Below, one piece after another: positions 42,715 through 47,763 of a stretch of 47,763 nucleotides of DNA (its first letter is position 1; every line of letters begins with the position of its first letter). The stretch covers positions 1 through 47,763 of IMG/VR virus record IMGVR_UViG_3300035181_000444; one strand, 5' to 3'. Source of the stretch: a virus. The position numbers and the translations under genes were made by a program. The notes under the pieces were generated by a model. That model did not search any database. It worked only from the letters and a program-made list of their open reading frames with translations, and was not told the origin of the DNA.

Positions 42715-44409
42715 TTAATAAATTGGTAGTGTGAATAATGGTTCAACTTCTAAATTGTTTGTTGCATATTTTTGTGTTAATACATCTGATATATTCATAT
42801 TAGAAACACAATTTTTAAGGGCTATAGTTACAGCATTTCCATTAGTATTAACTACAAATCCTCCACCACCAACTAATACAGCATCAGTTCGTATCATGGA
42901 TAATTTTGCAGTAATTGCAGTAACACTAATAATATCTATTGTTGCATCATCTTGGATTATTTTACATTTATCAAATCCAATTTCATTATTTAAAGATACT
43001 AGAAATGCATTAGTTAATGTACCAACTAACTTATTAAATGTTGTGCCATTAAAAAATAATTTTACAACATTACCTGCATTTGCAAATATAGTTAATGAAG
43101 TATTAAATAAACCATTAATACCTTTTATTTTTTTCGAATTGAATACAATTGTCATAACAGAATTATTATGGGAATGAATTCCTCTAGCAATTGATAAGTC
43201 TATATCTCCATTAATGGTTACTAGACCACCAAATGTTTGATTATTCTGAATTAACTGGCTACTTGTATTTGTAGCTTCATTAATAATATCTCCATGAATT
43301 GTAAATTTAAAATTTGAATCTGTTTGCTGAAAATAGAGTGCATTTTTAAAACTTTGTCCAAATCCCCCTCCAGTTTTCCATATCCAACTAGGTGCAGTAA
43401 AAATCCACGTTCCTGTACAGTTAACACTACCAGCTGAAATGGCAGTTAAGGTAATTGCGTAGTAAAAGATTACAGGTGTTTTACAAGTAAAATTAAAATC
43501 ACAATCACCTCTTACAGCAATATCCTGTGCCCTATTTCCTAATGTACATTTTTCTAAAATAACCGTTAATTTAGCTTTACCTACTGACGTTGTTGGGTTA
43601 TGTGCTATGCATCTTGTATTGTATAATGATGGTATTGGCATTTTATATACTTCAAATGCTTCAATATGAATATCAGATGCAAATAATCCGGAATACAATA
43701 ATGCATCTTCTTTAAATGTTGCATATCCCAAAACAACAGCTTTCACAGTGTTTACATCATCAATAAATCCACCCGATGTAAATACTACACCTGGTTCGCA
43801 ATAAGTAATTATATTAGTTTTTAAAGTTATAGATACTGTATAAATACCACTTCTTAAATAAATACATCCTGGTTGGGATTCTGATACACCAAATGCAATT
43901 AATGCTATTTGTGCTGCGGCAACTGTTATATATGGTTTAGTTACATTTCCTAATATTGCTGTTGAATCATCACCATTTACTAAATCTATAAAAGCATAAT
44001 GAGTATGTAATACAGAACTAACTGATACTAGTGGGTTTCCAGGTGTTCCATCACCTGTTATAGTAGTTCCATCAACAGATAGTTGAATAATAGGATTAAG
44101 TGGATCTGTGTTATCAGTATCTAATCCAGTAACTGAAGCAACACCAGTACTAGTATAATTAGGAATGTTTAATACTGTACCAATTAATGTTGATGCACCT
44201 GATGTACCTGTTGTAGTTAAAGTAAAAGGAAATGGTAACAAACTAGCAATACTATTAGCTAAATTAGTTGAGGTTATTAATACTGGTTGGTAATTACCAA
44301 TAAAGTTTGGATCTCTTACACCTACCGTAAATAAATCTGTTGCATCCAAGAGTGTTCTAATTTTACCATTACTAATAAGATTAGAATAATTAGTTATATT
44401 ATTTAACAT
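42715..44409 (-). CDS. Tail spike/fibre with beta-helix-like body, 564 aa
   Basis: Start chosen at 44409 (MLNNITNYSNLISNGKIRTL), preceded by AATAATAATC; the in-frame ATG at 44445 lies inside a terminator. The N-terminus carries module B then module A (LTTTGTSGASTLIGTVLNIP, VTGLDTDNTDPLNPIIQLSV). Next comes HYAFIDLVNGDDSTAILGN and KPYITVAAAQIALIAF, the entry seen in pectate-lyase-like right-handed beta-helix spikes. The remainder is repetitive Ile/Asn/Thr-rich beta text. A trimeric spike that binds or cleaves cell-surface glycans is possible; no catalytic residues could be assigned. Confidence 0.7.
   Translation of the reverse strand: MLNNITNYSNLISNGKIRTLLDATDLFTVGVRDPNFIGNYQPVLITSTNLANSIASLLPFPFTLTTTGTSGASTLIGTVLNIPNYTSTGVASVTGLDTDNTDPLNPIIQLSVDGTTITGDGTPGNPLVSVSSVLHTHYAFIDLVNGDDSTAILGNVTKPYITVAAAQIALIAFGVSESQPGCIYLRSGIYTVSITLKTNIITYCEPGVVFTSGGFIDDVNTVKAVVLGYATFKEDALLYSGLFASDIHIEAFEVYKMPIPSLYNTRCIAHNPTTSVGKAKLTVILEKCTLGNRAQDIAVRGDCDFNFTCKTPVIFYYAITLTAISAGSVNCTGTWIFTAPSWIWKTGGGFGQSFKNALYFQQTDSNFKFTIHGDIINEATNTSSQLIQNNQTFGGLVTINGDIDLSIARGIHSHNNSVMTIVFNSKKIKGINGLFNTSLTIFANAGNVVKLFFNGTTFNKLVGTLTNAFLVSLNNEIGFDKCKIIQDDATIDIISVTAITAKLSMIRTDAVLVGGGGFVVNTNGNAVTIALKNCVSNMNISDVLTQKYATNNLEVEPLFTLPIY
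44020..44145 (-). repeat. Fibre module A, copy in the 564-aa spike
   Basis: Second copy of the ~42-residue VASVTGLDTDNTDPLNPI module, matching 41392-41517. In this gene it directly follows module B (44155-44223). Confidence 0.85.
44155..44223 (-). repeat. Fibre module B, copy in the 564-aa spike
   Basis: Encodes LTTTGTSGASTLIGTVLNIP plus three residues, matching 40345-40410 with a few substitutions. It lies between the spike's N-terminal segment and module A. Confidence 0.8.
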
Positions 44410-44432
44410 GATTATTATTTTTAGTTTAATGT

Positions 44433-44467
44433 AAAAATACCACAAACATATTATATCTGTGGTATTT
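44433..44467 (-). terminator. Terminator before the spike gene
   Basis: A perfect 10-bp stem, AAATACCACA (44435-44444) with TGTGGTATTT (44458-44467), has a 13-nt loop and a short T-run in the minus direction. It separates the 77-aa gene from the spike. Confidence 0.85.
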
Positions 44468-44490
44468 ATATTTTTTTATTTTTTTTTTAA

Positions 44491-44724
44491 TTACGGTACT
44501 ATTGTAGGTACGTGTGTAGTTTTAATATCACCTGATCCTTCTTCACGAAAATATACCCCTAATCCAAATGTGTTATATACATTAGTATTACTATTTGTAT
44601 TAACAAAAAAATCATATAATGCAGTTAATGCTACTGCTTTTTCATCTAATGATACTGAGTTATTCATCAATACTGATGCATATACTTTAATATCTGCTTC
44701 TTTTAATGCTGGTGCTGCTGCCAT
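44491..44724 (-). CDS. 77-aa small protein before the spike gene
   Basis: MAAAPALKEADIKVYASVLM, then NSVSLDEKAVALTALYDFFV and a Thr/Val-rich end. Probably helical in the first two thirds. No recognised family. It lies 23 bp before a terminator and 26 bp after the 68-aa gene. Confidence 0.55.
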   Translation of the reverse strand: MAAAPALKEADIKVYASVLMNNSVSLDEKAVALTALYDFFVNTNSNTNVYNTFGLGVYFREEGSGDIKTTHVPTIVP

Positions 44725-44750
44725 GTTATTTATTTTTTATAGTTAATTAA

Positions 44751-44957
44751 TTAATTTTTTACTGGTTTTACATGATCTTGTTTTCTACTATCCAATAAAG
44801 CTTTTTTCATTTCTTCAATTTTTTTTCTAATTCCTGCTTTACGTGGATTTTCTTTTTCTTCTGTTGCTACTGCTTCAGCTGCTTTAGCTTTAGTCAATTT
44901 TGGAGCAACTGTTTTACCCCATCCTTCTGGTGTTTTACCAAATGTTTTTCTTTCCAT
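44751..44957 (-). CDS. 68-aa basic helical protein
   Basis: MERKTFGKTPEGWGKTVAPK, then KAAEAVATEEKENPRKAGIR and KKIEEMKKALLDSRKQDHVK. The first part holds a Gly/Trp-rich patch, the rest a Lys/Glu/Ala helix. It is the second gene of this short run. Function unknown. Confidence 0.55.
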   Translation of the reverse strand: MERKTFGKTPEGWGKTVAPKLTKAKAAEAVATEEKENPRKAGIRKKIEEMKKALLDSRKQDHVKPVKN

Positions 44958-44975
44958 GATAAATATTTTTTAAAA

Positions 44976-45653
44976 TTAATAAATAGTAAATTTAATTGGT
45001 TCACCTTCAATTTCTAAGAACTCATATTCAAATGAAATTAAAGCTTGCATACCATCTACTGCTGTGTTACTTACAACTACTAAATATAAATCTACAGCAT
45101 CAGGTGCATAATAATCAAGTGCAATAGTCATAAGTTCTGCAGGTGCAGCATCTCCAAAACCATCTGCTACCATAGCACCATTTGCAAAAGCACTTGTAAA
45201 AGGACTTGGAAAAGGAGCACTAACAAATGCACCAACACTACCTGAAGTTTTCCAAGGTAAATTAAATAAATCATCACCATTAACTGATTCAACTGTACCA
45301 ATATATTCTACAGTAACATTAACACCTTCTAGTAAACCATATGATCCACCTACTTTATACCCAACTAAATTTGCTGCAAATGCTGTAGGAAAAGCAGGAG
45401 TATCTTCAATTCTTGTACAAGTAGATAACATTGATGGTGTAATATACCAAGGATAATCATCTAAGATACCTGTCTTATAAGTACTATTAACTTGACAACC
45501 TGCAGCAACTGCATCATTTAATGTCATTGCTACTGTAAGATACTTGTCATCTCTTTTTGTTGACGGTGCACCTACAGCAATTAGAGATCCATCTGGAGGT
45601 GTAGTAGTTACACGCTTTGCTTTAATCCAGGAAATAAAATTTAAAATGTCCAT
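44976..45653 (-). CDS. Virion-protein candidate, 225 aa
   Basis: Begins MDILNFISWIKAKRVTTTPP and has DYPWYITPSMLSTCTRIEDT, LVGYKVGGSYGLLEGVNVTV and SFEYEFLEIEGEPIKFTIY (C-terminus). It is beta-rich and Ala/Val/Gly-rich, like appendage proteins. It is the first gene after the terminator at 45.7 kb, with an AAATAAATAAACATG leader. No named family was recognised; an appendage role is inferred from the neighbours. Confidence 0.55.
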   Translation of the reverse strand: MDILNFISWIKAKRVTTTPPDGSLIAVGAPSTKRDDKYLTVAMTLNDAVAAGCQVNSTYKTGILDDYPWYITPSMLSTCTRIEDTPAFPTAFAANLVGYKVGGSYGLLEGVNVTVEYIGTVESVNGDDLFNLPWKTSGSVGAFVSAPFPSPFTSAFANGAMVADGFGDAAPAELMTIALDYYAPDAVDLYLVVVSNTAVDGMQALISFEYEFLEIEGEPIKFTIY

Positions 45654-45702
45654 GTTTATTTATTTTTAATATATATATACTATAATATACAAAATAATTA
45701 TA

Positions 45703-45737
45703 TAAAAACAAAATCCTTAAAAATAATTCAAGGATTC
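45703..45737 (-). terminator. Terminator after the HExxH gene
   Basis: A 7-bp stem, AATCCTT (45712-45718) with AAGGATT (45730-45736), is followed in the minus direction by TTTTGTTTTTATATA. The same post-stem tract is found at 46.25 and 47.62 kb. Confidence 0.8.
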
Positions 45738-45748
45738 TTTTGAGTAAT

Positions 45749-46210
45749 TTATCTTTTAAAGAATTGTTTTTTAGGACTTTCCTTTTTATCAAAGTCTAAC
45801 TTCTTAATAATCTTATTAGCTTCATCCTCTGCAAAAGTAATAACCTCTTCTTCTTTATCTTTTATATTCCAGTTATTAAGTAAGATAGCCATATGCATAG
45901 TCTCATGCATAACTGCTGTAGCTTTTTCAGTAGTATTATATCTTTTAAATGTACCAAGGTTTATAAACAAGAATGGTTTGTATGGATCCTTTGCAGTTAA
46001 CTTCTTATCTGCAGGATCATAGTTAGTTAATCCATAAAGATAAACACCATTACCTTCATCTCCTTTTTTAGGAGTAGTCTTATCTACCTCTTCTGCTTGT
46101 GCATCCTTCCTATTCAACCCATGCATTTCATCAACCTTATAGTAATCAAATATCTCTGTAGCATTATTACCTGCAAACAGTATATATTTTCCCATGTCAA
46201 ATTTTTTCAT
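45749..46210 (-). CDS. HExxH zincin-like protein, 153 aa
   Basis: AVMHETMHMAILLNNW holds HExxH (H102, E103, H106), typical of zinc metallopeptidases. A glutamate about 15-20 residues downstream (KDKEEEVITFAEDEAN) could be the third ligand. The N-terminal half has LFINLGTFKRYNTTEKATAV before the motif. There is no signal peptide. It lies between a composite promoter and a terminator, so it is a single-gene transcript. A substrate cannot be inferred; a metal-dependent protease or inactive fold is likely. Confidence 0.65.
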   Translation of the reverse strand: MKKFDMGKYILFAGNNATEIFDYYKVDEMHGLNRKDAQAEEVDKTTPKKGDEGNGVYLYGLTNYDPADKKLTAKDPYKPFLFINLGTFKRYNTTEKATAVMHETMHMAILLNNWNIKDKEEEVITFAEDEANKIIKKLDFDKKESPKKQFFKR

Positions 46211-46233
46211 AAAATAAATTTAAATCATCATTA

Positions 46234-46241
46234 CAAATATA
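46234..46241 (-). promoter_or_regulatory. TATATTTG box before the HExxH gene
   Basis: Minus-strand TATATTTG lies immediately after the T-run of the terminator (46247-46280) and 23 bp before the ATG at 46210. The T-run to box order is the same as at 47608-47630. Confidence 0.5.
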
Positions 46242-46246
46242 TATAT

Positions 46247-46348
46247 AAAAACAAAATCCCAGATTAATTTTCTGGGATTTCCTTACCTAGCTAGTCAAAT
46301 AAATAGCTTAAATCAGAGAATGGTTGTTTTAGCTAATGCAATATATAA
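46247..46348 (-). ncRNA. Candidate small RNA cassette 2 (AGGTAAG + terminator)
   Basis: Noncoding gap between the HExxH gene and the lipoprotein gene. In the minus direction it has a TATATTG-like box, ATTAGCTAAAACAACCATTC, then GACTAGCTAGGTAAGGAAAT, then a 9-bp hairpin (46254-46262 with 46272-46280) and a T-run. The ATTAG-xx-AAA-x-AAC-xATT and GCTAGGTAAG blocks recur in cassette 1. A second TATATTTG (46362-46369) overlaps the lipoprotein stop. No open frame was seen. A distinct RNA is inferred, not shown. Confidence 0.4.
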
Positions 46349-46360
46349 ATAATATTTTAA

Positions 46361-46582
46361 TCAAATATACTTTTTTAATTTTTTATTTTTAATTTTTTTT
46401 GCTTTATGTATACTCTTTTTAGCAGAGCTTCTTGTATTAATCATTTTGTTTTTAACTCTTAAGTCTTCCTTAAATACAATCTTACTACGCATTGCCATAT
46501 CATCATTGTGACTTCCTCCTTGATTATAGTTAGGACCAACTGATGCACATGAATACAATAATAATATCAAAAGCCATTTCAT
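46361..46582 (-). CDS. Small lipoprotein-like protein, 73 aa
   Basis: MKWLLILLLYSCASVGPNYN has a hydrophobic signal and an LYSC sequence acceptable as a loose lipobox. A basic Lys/Ser-rich tail follows (KKSIHKAKKIKNKKLKKYI). The ATG overlaps the upstream stop (ATGA). It may act in superinfection exclusion or lysis from the envelope; this is inference from topology. Confidence 0.6.
   Translation of the reverse strand: MKWLLILLLYSCASVGPNYNQGGSHNDDMAMRSKIVFKEDLRVKNKMINTRSSAKKSIHKAKKIKNKKLKKYI
46362..46369 (-). promoter_or_regulatory. TATATTTG overlapping the lipoprotein stop codon
   Basis: On the minus strand TATATTTG contains the last codons and TGA of the 73-aa gene (stop 46361-46363). It precedes the candidate RNA cassette 2. 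It could drive that RNA, but a second similar box lies at about 46340. Confidence 0.35.
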
Positions 46583-46875
46583 TTCTTTAACTCAGCTATT
46601 CTTCTTTTTAAATATACTTCAGCTTTTTCCAGATCCTCTAACTCTTTAGCAGCATCTTTTTTTCCAGTTCTTGCCAGATACTTAATTACATTACCTAAGT
46701 AAAAATCTTTATCAAGTCCCCATGCTTCTAGTACATCAAATAATGCATATTCATTATTTGGTTTTAGTACAGGCTTAGGAGTTGTATACTTAAAAGAATT
46801 TGGTAATGCATTATCATAATATCTATTACTTCTTTTCTCATTATAGAGATCACAAAGTTTATCTATATCTACCAT
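46579..46875 (-). CDS. DUF3310-like protein, 98 aa
   Basis: ALFDVLEAWGLDKDFYLGNV followed by IKYLARTGKKDAAKELEDLE matches the DUF3310 (phage SaV-like) signature: EAWGL...F.LGNVIKY..R.GKK....EDL.KA..YL...I. Such small proteins are common in phage early or middle regions; function is not firmly known, with a nucleotide-metabolism link proposed by some annotations. It overlaps the lipoprotein gene by 4 bp and the GroES-like gene by 7 bp. Confidence 0.8.
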   Translation of the reverse strand: MVDIDKLCDLYNEKRSNRYYDNALPNSFKYTTPKPVLKPNNEYALFDVLEAWGLDKDFYLGNVIKYLARTGKKDAAKELEDLEKAEVYLKRRIAELKK

Positions 46876-47159
46876 ACTATTGCAATATCATATTCACTTA
46901 CCATCAACTTAATACCTCCATCAACTTCAATTGCTTCTGCATTCTTGATAGAATTAACACCAATGTAAACTACATCACCTGCCTCTAAAGTTTTAACTTC
47001 TTCACCAACTGCATACACTGTTAACTTGGTCCACTTCTTCATGTCCTCAGTATCCATGTGTGCTTTATCAGCTTCACTTAATTCAATCACAGATTCTTTT
47101 CTTTCTGGCTGACTGATTAATACTCTACGTCCCTTAAGACTTTTAATTGCTTTACTCAT
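46869..47159 (-). CDS. GroES-like protein, 96 aa
   Basis: Beta-rich: RRVLISQPERKESVIEL, then WTKLTVYAVGEEVKTLEAGD, VVYIGVNSIKNAEAIEVDGG, LMVSEYDIAIVW. The order (core strand, AVGEEVK, GDVVYI, YDIAIVW) resembles GroES-type co-chaperonins such as phage Gp31-like proteins, though it is compact. It may help fold the capsid protein through the host chaperonin. An alternative is an unrelated beta-barrel protein. First gene of a three-gene overlapping run. Confidence 0.6.
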   Translation of the reverse strand: MSKAIKSLKGRRVLISQPERKESVIELSEADKAHMDTEDMKKWTKLTVYAVGEEVKTLEAGDVVYIGVNSIKNAEAIEVDGGIKLMVSEYDIAIVW

Positions 47160-47221
47160 AATATTATGTTTTAATTATCCAGTAAAGATAATAAATTTAT
47201 TAAACAATTAAAGTTTAAACA

Positions 47222-47306
47222 AAAAAATAAGTCTAGATTTTTAAACCTAGACTTACCTTAATAACCAATTAAAACAATAACCATTATAAATCGCAAAACA
47301 ATAATG
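47222..47306 (-). ncRNA. Candidate small RNA cassette 3 (AGGTAAG + terminator)
   Basis: Noncoding gap between the GroES-like gene and the PGDY-motif gene. A TATATTTG box (47313-47320) begins 5 bp after the gene stop. About 55 bp later TTAAGGTAAG runs into an 8-bp hairpin (AAGTCTAG/CTAGACTT, 47229-47236 with 47247-47254) and an A/T-run ending at 47221. No frame longer than a few codons. The AGGTAAG position relative to the hairpin matches the other cassettes. Confidence 0.4.
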
Positions 47307-47312
47307 ATATCA

Positions 47313-47320
47313 CAAATATA
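47313..47320 (-). promoter_or_regulatory. TATATTTG box for RNA cassette 3
   Basis: Minus-strand TATATTTG, 5 bp after the stop of the 87-aa gene and upstream of AGGTAAG-hairpin. A transcript of about 85 nt would result. Confidence 0.4.
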
Positions 47321-47324
47321 AGTA

Positions 47325-47588
47325 TTATTCAAATACTTTATACATTCTATTAAATTTTTTTTCTGGCATAAAAGAAAATGTACCGGCCCAATCCTGTATC
47401 ACATAGTCCCCCGGTGCTAATCTAATCTCACCATTCATAGTAGTGAGAAAAAAGCTATCAAATTTATGATTGATATAATTAATGTGTCCCTCAAAATCCT
47501 CATACCCGGAAATCTTAATAGCACATTCTTCTGTACCATCATACTGTATAGCCTCAACACTCTTAGGCCTTTCTCTATATAACTGCAT
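47325..47588 (-). CDS. Small phage protein with PGDYVI motif, 87 aa
   Basis: Start at 47588 (MQLYRERPKSVEAIQYDGTE), after a TTATTTATTATG leader; the longer in-frame frame upstream would cross a terminator and the RNA cassette and is unlikely. LAPGDYVIQDWAGTFSFMPE and the ending FNRMYKVFE match a widespread small phage protein pattern (PGDYVI..G..G.F.P...F...Y). Function unknown. It has its own TATCTTTG box. Confidence 0.75.
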   Translation of the reverse strand: MQLYRERPKSVEAIQYDGTEECAIKISGYEDFEGHINYINHKFDSFFLTTMNGEIRLAPGDYVIQDWAGTFSFMPEKKFNRMYKVFE

Positions 47589-47607
47589 AATAAATAATTT
47601 TAAGATA

Positions 47608-47615
47608 CAAAGATA
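47608..47615 (-). promoter_or_regulatory. TATCTTTG box before the PGDY-motif gene
   Basis: Minus-strand TATCTTTG lies 20 bp before the ATG at 47588 and just after the T-run of the terminator at 47621-47654. It has the same T-run/box arrangement as 46234-46250. Confidence 0.5.
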
Positions 47616-47620
47616 ATAAT

Positions 47621-47685
47621 AAAAACAAAACCTCCAGATTACTCCAGAGGTTTTCTTACCTAGCAAATTATGAAATGTTATTTTA
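47621..47685 (-). ncRNA. Candidate small RNA cassette 1 (AGGTAAG + terminator)
   Basis: From a TATATTTG box (47692-47699) the minus strand reads ATTAGTAAAATAACATTT, then TTTGCTAGGTAAGAAAAC, then an 8-bp hairpin (47627-47634 with 47647-47654) and TTTTGTTTTTAT. The blocks ATTAG...AAA...AAC...ATT and GCTAGGTAAG align with cassette 2. A ~65-nt RNA is predicted. No ORF is present. Confidence 0.42.
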
Positions 47686-47691
47686 CTAATA

Positions 47692-47699
47692 CAAATATA
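47692..47699 (-). promoter_or_regulatory. TATATTTG box of RNA cassette 1
   Basis: Minus-strand TATATTTG just upstream of cassette 1 and downstream of another AGGTAAG (47721-47727). Confidence 0.4.
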
Positions 47700-47704
47700 T
47701 AATA

Positions 47705-47727
47705 ATTCCCCGGAATACACCTTACCT
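47705..47727 (-). repeat. Partial AGGTAAG unit at the right edge
   Basis: AGGTAAG at 47721-47727 is followed on the minus strand by a short palindrome (47705-47716, attccccggaat on plus) and an AT-rich run. It looks like the end of a fourth unit whose start is outside the window. The short stem makes it weaker than the other three. Confidence 0.4.
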
Positions 47728-47763
47728 ATAATAAATAAATGCACTTACGGATTTATTGTATGC

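Noticed and set aside
47589-47744. Longer N-terminus for the PGDY-motif gene (139 aa)
   Set aside because: The extension crosses a terminator, two promoter boxes and the RNA cassette; the shorter start has a normal A/T-rich leader and a proper family N-terminus.
1-47763. Stop-codon reassignment (TAG or TGA read as amino acids)
   Set aside because: TAA, TAG (for example at 21374, 22409, 35232) and TGA (13018, 36534, 46361) all end genes at positions that fit the next start, so the standard code is adequate in this window.
1-47763. tRNA genes, CRISPR arrays, insertion sequences, integrase or attachment sites
   Set aside because: No cloverleaf-like segment, spacer-repeat array, transposase frame or integrase motif was found in either strand. 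Recall by eye is limited for degenerate tRNAs.

Overview
This AT-rich window looks like the virion-morphogenesis, packaging and lysis half of a tailed dsDNA phage related to the crAss-like phages (Crassvirales), infecting a member of the Bacteroidota. The reasons are: (1) the set and order of TerL, a very long portal, an acidic scaffold-like protein, an HK97-fold-type major capsid protein, connector/ring proteins and a giant P22 gp10-like muzzle protein followed by giant putative cargo proteins; (2) IHF/HU-like and PD-(D/E)XK genes beside the packaging genes; (3) start codons preceded by A/T-rich TAAATTATT-type leaders with no Shine-Dalgarno, and TAnnTTTG promoter boxes, both Bacteroidota habits. 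All genes lie on the minus strand, so transcription runs from right to left. TAA, TAG and TGA all end genes, so the code looks standard, unlike recoded crAss-like lineages. Assignments come from reading the sequence; no database search was run.

Layout in transcription order. 47.7-45.7 kb holds small accessory genes (PGDY-motif protein, GroES-like protein, DUF3310-like protein, lipoprotein, HExxH protein) separated by repeated noncoding cassettes. 45.7-38.2 kb holds putative fibre and adhesion genes, including two beta-rich fibres sharing modules and three similar ~180-residue proteins. 38.2-36.4 kb is a lysis cassette: GH24 lysozyme, holin-like protein, membrane-anchored coiled coil, YkuD-like enzyme, and a 52-aa gene read directly from the sequence. 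36.3-28.4 kb is a tightly overlapping packaging operon: IHF-like protein, Cys-cluster protein, PD-(D/E)XK nuclease, TerL and portal. 28.3-25.3 kb holds scaffold and major capsid genes.

25.3-20.6 kb holds a conserved virion candidate and then a run of very basic small proteins, including DUF5872-like and DUF6321-like members and a 534-aa Lys/Ala/Pro-rich protein. 20.6-13.7 kb holds a connector candidate, an abundant virion protein candidate, and unusually cysteine-rich tail/fibre proteins with a 45-aa zinc-ribbon-like gene between them. 13.6-6.0 kb holds an IHF-like protein, two ring proteins and the 1768-aa muzzle-like protein. 6.0-1 kb holds a 1197-aa putative cargo protein with an HExxH zincin motif and a second giant protein running off the left edge.

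The most interesting signals are: (a) repeated intergenic units at 46.2-47.7 kb that combine a TATATTTG-like box, a short RNA-sized stretch, a conserved AGGTAAG tract and a hairpin/T-tract; (b) a recurring Lys/Arg-xx-Gly-Gly short motif through the giant cargo-like proteins and the basic proteins, suggestive of a packaging or processing tag; (c) a metallopeptidase motif in a putative ejected protein; and (d) the basic-protein block itself. No tRNA, CRISPR, integrase or insertion sequence was seen.
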